A stretch of DNA of 64,000 bases from Actinophytocola sp963840275 (GTDB lineage: Bacteria; Actinomycetota; Actinomycetes; Mycobacteriales; Pseudonocardiaceae), in the NCBI GenBank assembly GCA_963840275.1, contig CAWIYK010000007.1, positions 930,001 through 994,000 of the forward strand. The letters run 5' to 3'. The notes beneath the pieces are model-generated. The model was not told where the DNA came from, did not search any database, and saw only the letters and a list, made by a program, of their open reading frames with translations. How positions within the stretch are numbered: the first letter of the stretch is position 1; each line of letters starts with the position of its first letter. Below are positions 34,276 to 43,698 of this stretch, one piece after another. Made by a program: the position numbers and the translations under genes.

Positions 34276-35727
34276 GTGGACCGCACAGAATTCTCGGACG
34301 CATCGGCTTTGGAAAAGAGCGTCCGACACGACTATTCGACAAGTCAGATCGGTGTCGTGCCATTGAGCGAGCGGCGGTCTCGCTATCACTTTCTGTCGCT
34401 GTGGATCACTCTCGCGGCCGGGTTCACCTACCTGTTTGTCGGGTTCCAGTACCACGACGCCGGCTACTCCCTGGTGAAGGCCGTCGCCGCGGGCGCCGTC
34501 GGTGCGGTCGCCTATCTGTTGTACGCGTTGCCGGCCGCCTACCTCGGTTCGGTCAGCGGTCAGACGCACGCTTTGCTGACCCGGTCGATCCTGGGCAAGA
34601 TCGGCTCCGCACTGGCCACCGTGCTGCTGATCGGCATCGCGGCCGGGTGGACCGCGTTCGCGTTCAACTTGCTGGCCACGCTCTACGACGGCCTGTTCGG
34701 CTGGGGCAATGTGGTGCTGATCAGCGTGGTGCTCGCCGTCCTCGGCATCATCAACAACCTGTTCGGGTTCACCGGCATCGCCGCGTTCGCCCGGTACCTG
34801 GTCGCGCCTCTGATGATCGTGTGGATGGTGTACCTGGTCATCAAGGGCTTCACCGACATCCCCGGCTCGGTGCTGACAGCGGCGCCGGCCAGCGAGGCCA
34901 CGATGCCGTTCCTGGCCGGGGTCGGGGTGGCCATCGGCTCCGTGATGTGGGGAAACGAGCCGGACACCTGGCGCTACGGCAAGCCCAGCTTCTTCTGGCC
35001 CACGCTGCCGCTGGTGGTCGCGCTGGCGGTGGGCCTCGTGCTGTTCGTGGCCGGCGGCTGGATGATGGCGGAGATGTCCGGCGCGGGCCAGTACGACTTC
35101 GGCCCGGCGTTCCGCTACATCGTGCAGTACTCGATGTTCGGCGTCCTCGCGCTGGGCGCCGTCCTCGCCACGATCATGCAGGTGGCCATCAACGACGGCA
35201 ACTACTACGAGATGATCAACGCCGGGCAGAACGTCGCCGGCGGCATCCGCGGCTGGCGCCGGTGGCACACCTGCCTGGTGATGGCCGCGATCGCGGCGTT
35301 GTTCGCGTGGCGGTTCCCGGACATCGAACACGGCTTCTTCGTGGTGGCGAGCTGGTCGTCGATCGCGCTGCCGTGCGTGACCGTCGTGATGTGCGTGGAC
35401 CGCTTCGTGCTGCCGAGGATGTTGGACGTACGTCGGCCGACCGACACCATTCCGTCGTGGTCGGCCGCCGGCCTCGGCAACCTGCCCGGCATCGTGGCGG
35501 TCGTGGTCGCGGTGCTGTTCGGCGCGTGGGGCCTCGGTCTGCTGCCCGGCCAGGAAACCGTGCCCTCCCTCGGGCTGCCGGCGGTGGAAGCGTGGCTGCT
35601 GGCCGGTCTCCTCTACGCTGCACTGGCCTGGTTGGTCGCGAGGCGCTCGCATGCGGCCACCCTGCTAGGTTTCGGCCGGCAGCCGGAGGCGACGGACGGC
35701 GATCCGGCCGGGGCACGCCGAATCTGA
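34276..35727 (+). CDS. NCS1 family purine/cytosine permease
   Basis: This is a 483-aa membrane protein with about 12 hydrophobic helices and the NCS1 signature around TYLFVGFQYHDAGYSLVKAV, GSVMWGNEPDTWRYG and INDGNYYEMINAGQN. It would import a nucleobase or related heterocycle with Na+ or H+; the substrate cannot be read. GTG 34276 is used. There is no catabolic enzyme next to it; the neighbour is a convergent c-di-GMP protein. Confidence 0.88.
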   Translation: MDRTEFSDASALEKSVRHDYSTSQIGVVPLSERRSRYHFLSLWITLAAGFTYLFVGFQYHDAGYSLVKAVAAGAVGAVAYLLYALPAAYLGSVSGQTHALLTRSILGKIGSALATVLLIGIAAGWTAFAFNLLATLYDGLFGWGNVVLISVVLAVLGIINNLFGFTGIAAFARYLVAPLMIVWMVYLVIKGFTDIPGSVLTAAPASEATMPFLAGVGVAIGSVMWGNEPDTWRYGKPSFFWPTLPLVVALAVGLVLFVAGGWMMAEMSGAGQYDFGPAFRYIVQYSMFGVLALGAVLATIMQVAINDGNYYEMINAGQNVAGGIRGWRRWHTCLVMAAIAALFAWRFPDIEHGFFVVASWSSIALPCVTVVMCVDRFVLPRMLDVRRPTDTIPSWSAAGLGNLPGIVAVVVAVLFGAWGLGLLPGQETVPSLGLPAVEAWLLAGLLYAALAWLVARRSHAATLLGFGRQPEATDGDPAGARRI

Positions 35728-35764
35728 TCACCAAGTCGGGAACGACCAGAAAGCCTGACGGGAC

Positions 35765-37867
35765 TCAGGATGCCGAGCGCACGATGGCGTCATCCTTCAG
35801 GGAGCCGATCTGTCCGCGGTGGTACAGCTTCAGGAACGCGTCGACGACATCCGTATCGAACTGGCTTCCCCTGCCGCGCAGTAGTTCTCCGCACGCATCC
35901 TGGTGGCTCAGCGCGGACTGATACGGCCGCTCAGCGAGCATCGCCGCCCATGAGTCGCACACGGCGACGATTCGGGCTTCGACGCGGACCTGCTCGCCGG
36001 CCAAGCCGAGCGGATACCCGCGGCCGTCCACTCGCTCGTGGTGCTGGTGGATGATCTCCGCGACGTCGACTAGGTCGGGCACGACACTCAGCATGCGATA
36101 GCCGTGCTCGGGATGCTGGCGCACGAGTTCGAACTCGTCGGCCGTGAGCGGCGCCGGCTTGCGCCAGATGTCCTGCCGCACAAGGACCTTGCCCACGTCG
36201 TGCAGGCGGCCGGCGAGTTCCGTCCGGCACACGGTCGTCTCGTCGTGGCCGAGCGACTGGGCCACCAACGCCGCCCACCGCCCAACGGCGCGGCCGTGCT
36301 CGCTCGTCGAGAGCCAGCTGTCGACCTCGTCGGCCACCCGCTGCAGGTAGACCAGCAACGCGGCTGTCTCGGCGGTGTTGCCGTGTTCCGAGTCGTTGCT
36401 GTCGCCGAGCACGACCCGGTCGCGGCCCTGCGCCTTGGCCGCGTACAGCGCGCGGTCCGCGGTGGCGATCAGGTCGGCCGGGGTGCCGCCGTTGATGGGC
36501 AGACTGGCGGTGCCGATCGACACCGTGACGTGGAGCCACACGTCGGTGGCCAGCTGGATCTGGCTGGAGGAGACCTGGTTGCGCAGCCGCTCGCCGATGG
36601 CGGCCAGTTCCTCGGAGCTCACGCCCGGCACGACCAGGGCGAACTCCTCGCCTCCGTAGCGCGCGAGCACGTCGCTGGGGCGGACGGACTCCCGCAACCG
36701 CCGCGCCACCTCGATCAACACCTGGTCACCGGCTGGGTGCCCGTATCGATCGTTGATCGACTTGAAGTGGTCGATGTCCACGATCAGCACGGCGAGCGCC
36801 GCGTCGGAGCGCCGTGCCTTGGTGATCTCCACCGGAAGCTGCGCGCCGAAGAATCTTCTGGTACGCAGGCCGGTCAGCACGTCGGTGATCGCGAGTCTTC
36901 GCTGGTCCGCAACGAGGCCGGCGAGGCGGCCGATGGTGAGCATGAACAGCGCCGCGCAGGCGCCGGCGATCACAAGGATGTCGCGCTGCGTGCCGAGTGA
37001 GTACTGCAGGGCCAGAGTGGTCGGTGCGATCAGCGCGGCGCCGGCGAGCACCGCCAGTCGGGACGGCGTGAGCTGGACATCGGCGGAGTCTGCCCGCTCC
37101 TCGACCCGCCCCACGGTGGGGTGCAGCGCGGCCGCGCCGAGCGCCAGGTTGCCGCCCAGCCAGATGGCATCCAGGAAGTTGCCGGTGGTGTACGTGCCGC
37201 TGAGCTGCTGCATCACGTACACGGTGTCCGCCGTGAAGATCGCCAGCAGGTTGACGGCCAGCAACATGAACGACGCGGGGCGGTGGCCGGGCCCGAGGAT
37301 GAGCCGCAGCGCCACCGCAAACATCGCGAGGTCCATCACCGGGTAGGCGACCGACACCACGGTGACCAGGCTGAGCGAACCGGCGCGCGCCTGCGGGCCG
37401 ATGAGGTAGAGCCAGGAGAGCATTCCGACGGCGACCGCGAGAGTGGCGGCGTCGAGCACACTGGCCAAGTCGCGGCCCGGGGTCCGGCGCCTGATCAACA
37501 GGATGAGGCCGACGACCACGAGGGGATAGTGCAGGAGATAGAACGCGTCCGCGGCGGCCGGGAACGTCGTCTGGCCCAGAAGGTTATGCGAAACGTAGAA
37601 GAATATATCCGCTACGGCGTAGATGACCTGGCTGAATCCAAGGAAAAACCACGGCACCCTGGGTTTCCCGCGAGGTAATCCGCGCCAGCAGCCGATCAGC
37701 AGAGCCGCTGCGGAGGAGGCGCTGACCAAGCAGTACAAGGTGACCCGGATGACCGGCGAGGCGTCGAGGTGCGTGGCCAGATAATAGCCGCCGACTACCA
37801 GGACACCGCCGACCAGGTAGAGAATCCACCCTGCGCCGACCAATGAACGGATCTGCCGAGCACCCAT
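35765..37867 (-). CDS. Membrane GGDEF/HD-GYP c-di-GMP signalling protein
   Basis: The 700-aa protein has an N-terminal region of about eight to nine membrane segments (residues 5-310), a diguanylate cyclase domain with active-site GGEEF and an inhibitory-site RxxD (RPSD) five residues before it, and a C-terminal HD-GYP phosphodiesterase domain with LHDVGKVLV and HHERVDGRGYP. Both catalytic cores look intact, so it could make and degrade c-di-GMP. The start is ATG 37867 with GAGGCG upstream. It is not in an operon. Confidence 0.92.
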   Translation of the reverse strand: MGARQIRSLVGAGWILYLVGGVLVVGGYYLATHLDASPVIRVTLYCLVSASSAAALLIGCWRGLPRGKPRVPWFFLGFSQVIYAVADIFFYVSHNLLGQTTFPAAADAFYLLHYPLVVVGLILLIRRRTPGRDLASVLDAATLAVAVGMLSWLYLIGPQARAGSLSLVTVVSVAYPVMDLAMFAVALRLILGPGHRPASFMLLAVNLLAIFTADTVYVMQQLSGTYTTGNFLDAIWLGGNLALGAAALHPTVGRVEERADSADVQLTPSRLAVLAGAALIAPTTLALQYSLGTQRDILVIAGACAALFMLTIGRLAGLVADQRRLAITDVLTGLRTRRFFGAQLPVEITKARRSDAALAVLIVDIDHFKSINDRYGHPAGDQVLIEVARRLRESVRPSDVLARYGGEEFALVVPGVSSEELAAIGERLRNQVSSSQIQLATDVWLHVTVSIGTASLPINGGTPADLIATADRALYAAKAQGRDRVVLGDSNDSEHGNTAETAALLVYLQRVADEVDSWLSTSEHGRAVGRWAALVAQSLGHDETTVCRTELAGRLHDVGKVLVRQDIWRKPAPLTADEFELVRQHPEHGYRMLSVVPDLVDVAEIIHQHHERVDGRGYPLGLAGEQVRVEARIVAVCDSWAAMLAERPYQSALSHQDACGELLRGRGSQFDTDVVDAFLKLYHRGQIGSLKDDAIVRSAS

Positions 37868-38159
37868 CCGCGCCTCTCGTTCCCGCGTCGAGCCGAGTTG
37901 GCCGACGGAAACAGTACACCACAACGAACACGCTCAGCGGATGGGCGGTCACGATCCGTGCTGAGGACTGGAAGGTTCTTGGTAGGTTTGCCATCACAGC
38001 AGGTGCGGCACGCGGGGCGGGACATTACAGCTTGGTTCAGCCGGGGTTCGGCACGTCGGCAATAAGTTTGACGACAGCGGTTGTGACCTGGTCAGAAGAT
38101 CGTCGTTGCTTGGCGGTGTTGGTCCGATCCGGGTAGCCGTCAGGAGGCCGAGGCGGCCA
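37868..38159. other. Non-coding gap
   Basis: About 290 bp separate the start of the GGDEF gene from the stop of the M20 peptidase gene, both on the minus strand. I see no supported ORF, strong hairpin or known motif. The promoter of the GGDEF gene must lie here. Confidence 0.35.
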
Positions 38160-39374
38160 TCAGTCCGGATCTGTCCGTGGGTGAAGGACGTCAAGCCGAC
38201 TCAACAGCAGGCCGGCCATTGCGCGAACTCCGAGGCCGATCGCCCGTTCGTCGGCGGCGAAGTTCGGTGCGTGCGGTATCCCGTTGGCGCAGGCGTCGGG
38301 ATTGGCCACGCCGATGTAGAACATCGCTCCGGGTACCTCGCTCAGGAACAGTGCGAAGTCGTCGCAGTTGAACGGCAACGCCGCGTTCAACACCTTGACC
38401 GCGGCGTTGCCGGCGACGCCTCGCAAGTGGGCGGCGGCCGCATGGCTCAGTTCGGGTGAACATACCATTGCGGGAAACGGCGGTCGTGGGAACTCGACAT
38501 TAGTATCAGGGATGAAGCTCGCGATACGACGCACTTCGTCACGCAACGCGGGGTATCGATCGTCGGGCCACGTCTGCAGCGCGAGCCGTACCCGTGCGGT
38601 GTCGTCGCCATCGGACGTCAGGTGGGATTTGGTGAGGACGAACCGCGCTAATGGCCCATTCGGTACCTGAAGGTCCGCTTCGAGTTGGGCGAAATCTCCA
38701 GGCGTCCGCGGATAGGTGACAGTGGACAAGCCATTGATCGCGGAGACGAGTCGTTCACCGTTCTTAGCGGCGTCCGGCCCGGACACATCGATGTTCCCAA
38801 TATCCAAGCCGGGCTGACCGAATCCGGGCATCACCGCGAAGGTGCCGATCGGCAACTGCCCGCAATGCAGGGCATAGATCTCTTGTGGCACCACCTGGTC
38901 GAAGACGCCGGCATCGATCATCGCGCGAGCGCCGGCCAGGGTCTCCTCGGCCGGTTGGAACACGAACACGACTCGACCGTTGATTTGGTGTCGCAGCCGG
39001 GACAGGACTTGAGCAACCCCCACGCCGATCGCGGTATGCAGGTCATGGCCGCAGAGGTGCGCCGCGCCGGGGACTTGGGAGGCGAACTCGGTATCGACGA
39101 GCTCATCGGCAGCAACCGCATCCATGTCGGCGCGGTAGGCAACGGTCGGGCCAGGCCTGGCACCGTCAAGGACGGCCACCACACCGTTGCCTCCGATGCC
39201 AGTCGACACGGACAGACCAGCCGCCCAAAGTCGTTGGGCAACCATGGCCGCGGTCTGACGTTCGCTGCCAGCCAGTTCGGGCCGCCGGTGAATGTCACGT
39301 CTCAGCACGATCAGGTCGGCGTCGAGACCATCGGCAATCCGGTAGATGGACGCGCCACTTGGACTAGCTGTCAT
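38160..39374 (-). CDS. M20 family metallopeptidase/amidohydrolase
   Basis: The 404-aa zinc hydrolase has YRADMDAV, CGHDLHTAIGVG, FVFQPAEETLAGA and a C-terminal DDFALF-SEVPG segment, matching the IAA-amino-acid hydrolase/carboxypeptidase branch of M20. The middle dimerisation region (about 200-300) is somewhat diverged. ATG 39374 overlaps the upstream stop as ATGA, so it is translationally coupled to the PqqD-fused nucleotidyltransferase. In this context it might trim or release an amino acid from a peptide product. Confidence 0.88.
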   Translation of the reverse strand: MTASPSGASIYRIADGLDADLIVLRRDIHRRPELAGSERQTAAMVAQRLWAAGLSVSTGIGGNGVVAVLDGARPGPTVAYRADMDAVAADELVDTEFASQVPGAAHLCGHDLHTAIGVGVAQVLSRLRHQINGRVVFVFQPAEETLAGARAMIDAGVFDQVVPQEIYALHCGQLPIGTFAVMPGFGQPGLDIGNIDVSGPDAAKNGERLVSAINGLSTVTYPRTPGDFAQLEADLQVPNGPLARFVLTKSHLTSDGDDTARVRLALQTWPDDRYPALRDEVRRIASFIPDTNVEFPRPPFPAMVCSPELSHAAAAHLRGVAGNAAVKVLNAALPFNCDDFALFLSEVPGAMFYIGVANPDACANGIPHAPNFAADERAIGLGVRAMAGLLLSRLDVLHPRTDPD

Positions 39375-40459
39375 CCGTGAACGAGGCCATCGCGCCGCCA
39401 CTCGCCAATGGCATCGCGGACGTATCCGGCAGCGCTCGAAACGTCACGAAGCGTTATTTTTGCGAACTCGTCCACGACGTCGTCAACAGGTCGTCCATCG
39501 AGCAGATTCCACAGCACGGCCGCCTCGTTGGACAACGACCGGACGACATCCACCCCCGTCATCAAGCACATTCCTCCTGGCCACCGCACCAATGTGAGGT
39601 ACGGATCGCGGACCGGTCCCAGGTCCCGTAACACGAACGGTGGGAAAGCCGTGACCGGCCGCTTGAACGCCATGGTCATCGCGTGTCCGGCGAGGTGACC
39701 GGCCAGTAATAGACGGCGGCGAACAAGTCCGGTGATCTCATCGTCCCGACACGAGATGCTTGGTTGGCCCAGCATCTCCTCACATTCCAGCAAAGTGGCG
39801 AGCGACTCGTGGCGCGCCATGCGGCGCAGCAGGTACTTCGGCCCGAGGTAGATATCGTCGAATGCGGTGAGACTCGCTTCGACTCCGAACCGGACGGCCT
39901 GCTCCGAGGCGGCCACCGCGGTCGCCAGGTCACCGCATTCGACCGCCCCTTTTACGTCCTCCGCGAATGTCGCGAGGCACAGGGCGGCATGCACCATGAC
40001 GGACCGTCGTACTCCGTCGCGTTCGAATCTTTCCAATAACGCGCTCGCCGTGGGGGTGGCCGTCACGACGTGACCGATGGTCAATCGAACGAGTCTCGTC
40101 CACCCGGAAAAGTTCGCGAGCGCGTAGTGGCTGCGGTCGAGTACCTGCGCTGTTTCCCTGACTCGCAGGTCGTCCAGCATGCGCTCCACGTCGCTCAACG
40201 CGAGGGTGTCGGTGTCGACAGTCATGTCATGGTGCCGCTCCGGAAGAGTCCAGCAGCGACGACGGTCGTCCTCGGTCTCCAGTATCACCAAGATGTCGAG
40301 GTCGGATCGTGCGTGCCCCAGCCCAGCCGCCCGGCTGCCGGTTGCGAGAGCGGCGACGATCCGGTCACGGTACGGCAGTCCGTCGACGAACTCGCGGGTG
40401 TACGCGATGTGTTCCGGGTCGAAACCCGTGTCCGGGTGCCACCAACGGCCGCCGCTCAT
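39371..40459 (-). CDS. Nucleotidyltransferase fused to a PqqD-like peptide-recognition domain
   Basis: The 362-aa protein has an N-terminal nucleotidyltransferase core with GSRAAGLGHARSDLDI (GS-x10-DxD), then a helical middle region. The last ~80 residues have the pattern of PqqD/RiPP recognition elements: RSLSNEAAVLWNLLDGRP, VDDVVDEFA and AAGYVRDAIGEWRRDGLV. PqqD-like domains bind leader peptides for modifying enzymes, so the fusion suggests nucleotidyl transfer to a peptide. It overlaps both neighbours by 4 bases. The domain call is by eye. Confidence 0.75.
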   Translation of the reverse strand: MSGGRWWHPDTGFDPEHIAYTREFVDGLPYRDRIVAALATGSRAAGLGHARSDLDILVILETEDDRRRCWTLPERHHDMTVDTDTLALSDVERMLDDLRVRETAQVLDRSHYALANFSGWTRLVRLTIGHVVTATPTASALLERFERDGVRRSVMVHAALCLATFAEDVKGAVECGDLATAVAASEQAVRFGVEASLTAFDDIYLGPKYLLRRMARHESLATLLECEEMLGQPSISCRDDEITGLVRRRLLLAGHLAGHAMTMAFKRPVTAFPPFVLRDLGPVRDPYLTLVRWPGGMCLMTGVDVVRSLSNEAAVLWNLLDGRPVDDVVDEFAKITLRDVSSAAGYVRDAIGEWRRDGLVHG

Positions 40460-41379
40460 CGCACTGATTCCATCGGCAGAATCCCCCGGTTGGAGAGGGC
40501 GTCCATCACCACCTGAACCGCGGATGTCACGTTCAGTCTTTGAGGTCGATCGGTCATCGTCACGCGTGACCAGCCCTCCGTTTCGGCAATGGTGACCAGC
40601 CGTTCCTGGATTCTGGTCTGCAGCTCGACAAAGGTCCACTCGGCGGGACGACCGTCTTCGTCGAGGTGTTCACCTCGGGCGATGAATCCCTTCTGCTGCT
40701 TCCGCCACACATAGGCGAGCCGGGGATCGCCGGTGACCAGAACAGCGAGGATCGGTCGCGCCCATTGGGTGAGGCAACGGCGGACCATGGAGAGGTAGTC
40801 CTCGACAACCTGGTTGGCCGCGCCGTTGCCGTTGGCCAGGTGTTGGGCGACCAGTCCGAGCTTCAGGCAGCCCTTCAGACCATGGCTCTCCTGGATCACC
40901 ACCTCACCGCGGGCCAGTGCCGGAGCGATGACGGTCTCCCGCTCAACCAGTCTCGCGGCGACCTCCAGTAATCCACTGGCCAGAAAAAGCGTCGATCTGT
41001 CGGGATTCAGCGCGAAATCGACGGCAGGATCATCGAAGAACAGTGGTCCGCTGTGTGTGCCGAGGAAATCCTGTTCGAGGCTGGGCAACAGGTGCTCCAC
41101 GCTTCCGCCGTCGGTCCCGACACCAGCCGAGTACAACGTTCGGAGCATCGCGATATAGGTGGCTCGTAGAGCGGTAGGCCCACTTGCCGACGACCCGGAC
41201 TTCAGATAGTCCCGCCATGACGCGACGGACACCACATAGCCTCGCTCTCGAAGCGCGGTGGCGAGAGCTTCTGACACAGTCGACTTTCCGACACCATCGA
41301 TGCCTGACAGTGCGATGTCGAATCCGCACAACCGTGATTCGCCCACAGCGACGCCTGCCCCTTCCGTTGAGGCCCTCAT
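40456..41379 (-). CDS. Thymidylate-kinase-like P-loop kinase
   Basis: The 307-aa protein starts its P-loop domain with ALSGIDGVGKSTVSEAL, like thymidylate kinases. It is about 90 residues longer than a standard Tmk and has an unusual middle (FFDDPAVDFALNPDRSTLFL; VVIQESHGLKGCLKLG). The LID-type region may be QKGFIARGEHLDEDG. A house-keeping Tmk role is unlikely given the operon with a PqqD-fused nucleotidyltransferase. ATG 41379 lacks a clear ribosome site, and a shorter start is possible. Confidence 0.72.
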   Translation of the reverse strand: MRASTEGAGVAVGESRLCGFDIALSGIDGVGKSTVSEALATALRERGYVVSVASWRDYLKSGSSASGPTALRATYIAMLRTLYSAGVGTDGGSVEHLLPSLEQDFLGTHSGPLFFDDPAVDFALNPDRSTLFLASGLLEVAARLVERETVIAPALARGEVVIQESHGLKGCLKLGLVAQHLANGNGAANQVVEDYLSMVRRCLTQWARPILAVLVTGDPRLAYVWRKQQKGFIARGEHLDEDGRPAEWTFVELQTRIQERLVTIAETEGWSRVTMTDRPQRLNVTSAVQVVMDALSNRGILPMESVR

Positions 41380-41385
41380 GGTCGA

Positions 41386-41451
41386 CTAAAGACGATCGCG
41401 GGCAGGCGGCACCAGGATCATCTCGTTCGCCAGCGTAGAGCCGCATCCCAC
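41386..41451 (-). CDS. Possible 21-codon ORF upstream of the kinase gene
   Basis: GTG 41451 opens a 21-codon frame beginning MGCGSTLANE and ending ILVPPARDRL, with TAG at 41386-41388, 7 bases before the kinase ATG. An internal ATG would give 11 codons. There is no good Shine-Dalgarno. It is noted only because the adjacent operon encodes a peptide-recognition-type domain and so should have a small precursor gene somewhere. It could easily be chance. Confidence 0.2.
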   Translation of the reverse strand: MGCGSTLANEMILVPPARDRL

Positions 41452-41523
41452 CGGATAACAGGCAAACAGGCGGCAACTTGGCGGCGGCAAATCCTCGGTA
41501 CGGGTGAATAAAGAATTGTGAAA

Positions 41524-42747
41524 CTACTGCTGCTGAATTCGGCTGTGCCGGGTCTCGCGGCGGAGGTACACGGCGAGTGCGACGAGGACGCCGACGCCGA
41601 TCGGCACGTACAGGTTGGCGAACACGACAGCCATGGCGTCGGGCACGGGCTTTTCCAGGAACACCAGGACCATCCAGGAGAACGACGTGGCGAAGGCCAG
41701 CCAGACCACGAGCACGCCGGTCTTCTCGACGGGCAGGTCGCGTCGCCAGGCCCGGGCCGCCCACAGCATCAGCAGCAGGATGCACCAAACCCAGTGGAAC
41801 AGCCAGGAAACCGGGGAGATCAGCAAGCCGGTGACCGCGCACGCCAGAATACCGGCCAGGTCATGCCCGCGGTGGCTCGCCCACACCGACAGCGCGAGCC
41901 CGCCGGCTCCCACTACGACGACTAGCACCAGCCAGATCGCGGGGATGTTGTTGATGGGCAACCGGTTCAGTGTGCCGAGCATCGACGAGTTGAACGGGTT
42001 CGAGTCGGGCAGAACCACCCGATTCACGTCGAACATTGCCTTGAACCAGTACTGGACCGAGGCGCCGGGCAGCAGTACGAGCCCGATCAGGACGGTCGCG
42101 ACGAAGGTCAGCGCGGCGGTGCGGGCCTCGCGGAACCGTCGGGTGAACAGCAGGTACGGGATGAAGATCAATGGGGTCAGCTTGAGCCCGGCCGCGATGC
42201 CGAGGGCCACGCCGCGGAACCGGCCGGGGCTGCGGGCCAGGTCGACGATCACCAGCACCAGGAGCAGCAGGTTGATCTGCCCGGTCCACAGCCCGAACGC
42301 CACCGGCGCCAGCGGCAGCATCGCGAGGCCGATCAGCGCGGTCAGCCGGACGCGCCGCACCGGTTCGCGCACCCCGAGCATGCCGAGCAGCAACCAGATC
42401 GACGCCTGCATGGCCACCACGGAGATCAGCGTCCAGCAGGCCGCGGCGAGCGGCAGTGGCAGCAGCGTCAGCGGAACGAACACAATCGCCGCGAACGGCG
42501 GGTAGGTGAACGGCGCGTTCGACACCGGCGTCGCGAAGTCGTAAAGCGGCAGACCGTCCAGCATCGCCGAGGTTCCGCCGTAGTACACGTCGAAATCCAC
42601 GCCGACGAAGGCGATTCCGTGGGCCACGAACACCGCCGCCGCGGCCGCGACGGCGATCAGGACCAGCAACGCACGCCATCGGGTCACGCTTCCGGCCGGC
42701 CTATCCGGTCGAGCGGATTCAAACGGACCGACGCCCGAGATTGCCAT
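41524..42747 (-). CDS. GT87 family polyprenyl-phosphate-dependent glycosyltransferase
   Basis: The 407-aa protein has about ten membrane segments and the GT87/GT-C pattern: an early periplasmic DFDVYYGGTSAMLDGLPLYD, FTYPPFAAIVFVPL, and FWTGQINLLLL-like (GLWTGQINLLLLVLV). Relatives are alpha-mannosyltransferases that use polyprenyl-phosphate mannose for lipomannan-type glycans; the sugar here is unknown. ATG 42747 is better than TTG 42753. It lies 144 bases upstream of the kinase operon on the same strand and may be co-transcribed. Confidence 0.86.
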   Translation of the reverse strand: MAISGVGPFESARPDRPAGSVTRWRALLVLIAVAAAAAVFVAHGIAFVGVDFDVYYGGTSAMLDGLPLYDFATPVSNAPFTYPPFAAIVFVPLTLLPLPLAAACWTLISVVAMQASIWLLLGMLGVREPVRRVRLTALIGLAMLPLAPVAFGLWTGQINLLLLVLVIVDLARSPGRFRGVALGIAAGLKLTPLIFIPYLLFTRRFREARTAALTFVATVLIGLVLLPGASVQYWFKAMFDVNRVVLPDSNPFNSSMLGTLNRLPINNIPAIWLVLVVVVGAGGLALSVWASHRGHDLAGILACAVTGLLISPVSWLFHWVWCILLLMLWAARAWRRDLPVEKTGVLVVWLAFATSFSWMVLVFLEKPVPDAMAVVFANLYVPIGVGVLVALAVYLRRETRHSRIQQQ

Positions 42748-43117
42748 GAGCAATGTTAGGCAGCCTTGACCGTCTGATGACTCCGCTGCCGTGCGGAGTC
42801 GGGGCGATAGGCGTGATTAAAATCGGCCCCGCGGGCTGAGGAAGGTGTCGAATGTGGGCAATCACTGCCGACCATGCGGCTACCGCCCTCGGTGACAGCA
42901 CGTTGTACGGCTGACACAGTCGCGGATTCCACTGTGGTGACTCGCGGCGGCGCGCAGGTCACTCCGCCCCTGCTTCGTCCGGGGCCCAGTGCTAGTGACT
43001 GCTGACCTGCGCCTTCATGTTCGCCTTGCTCGTCGCGATCACCCCTCGGTCCTACCCGAGCTTGAGGAAGGTAGCGTGCTCGGGAACGAATGCGTGCACG
43101 ATCGGGGGCGGCTTCAG
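42748..43117. other. Divergent intergenic region, GT87 / LpqH-like
   Basis: About 370 bp, with no convincing gene. It contains short AT-richer patches (gattaaaatc near 42815) that could hold promoters for either side. No strong inverted repeat was seen. A longer in-frame extension of the LpqH-like gene into this region lacks a signal peptide and was not used. Confidence 0.35.
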
Positions 43118-43693
43118 ATGATCATTCGACGTAGCGTTCCAGTTGCGGTCAGCCTTGGCGCGGCTCTCGTGTTGTTCGTGAGCGGATGCTCCGACAGCGA
43201 GCCCGCCGACTCGGCGGGACAGTCTGATTCCAACACGCCCGATGTCACCACCGTCGAGCTGACCCTGAACGGCCAACCGGTCGAGCTGACCGACGCGGCG
43301 TCGAAATGTTACGACTACGAAGAGCACCTGATGGTCGAGGCGTACAACGCGGACGACCCCGATGCCTCACATTTCCTGATGGACTACTACCAGGACAAAG
43401 TGGCCCTCAGCATCGGCGTTCGAGACGGCGAGCCAAACCTGTTCGAATACGAACAAGGCAAGGATGGACAGTCCGCCAAGGTGAAGCGGGACGGCGACTC
43501 GGTGTCGGTTACCGGAACGATCGGTGTGGCTCTGGACGACTCGTCGGACCCTCAGCCGTTCTCGATTACCGCCAGCTGCGCGAAGTTCTTCAACACCCCG
43601 CCGGACAGCAGCAAGGTCGACGAGTCAGACCTGCCCAGCATTCCGTCGTCTTGTCCGCCGGGCGAAGTTGTGTGCTACCCGAGCACCAAGTAG
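43118..43693 (+). CDS. LpqH-like lipoprotein (19-kDa antigen family)
   Basis: The 191-aa protein has a lipoprotein signal (RRSVPVAVSLGAALVLFVSGC) with lipobox VSGC, an acidic linker and the beta-sandwich pattern of mycobacterial LpqH (VELTLNGQPVELTDAASKC, later SVTGTIGVALDD). Two further cysteine pairs (KCYDYE/ASCAKF, SSCPPGEVVC) may form disulfides. The role is unknown; homologues are surface exposed. A hairpin terminator follows at 43699-43736. Confidence 0.78.
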   Translation: MIIRRSVPVAVSLGAALVLFVSGCSDSEPADSAGQSDSNTPDVTTVELTLNGQPVELTDAASKCYDYEEHLMVEAYNADDPDASHFLMDYYQDKVALSIGVRDGEPNLFEYEQGKDGQSAKVKRDGDSVSVTGTIGVALDDSSDPQPFSITASCAKFFNTPPDSSKVDESDLPSIPSSCPPGEVVCYPSTK

Positions 43694-43698
43694 GTGAA

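Noticed and set aside
34128..34366. Overlapping short ORFs upstream of the NCS1 permease
   Set aside because: No ribosome site or homology, and composition unlike coding sequence; treated as part of the non-coding stretch.
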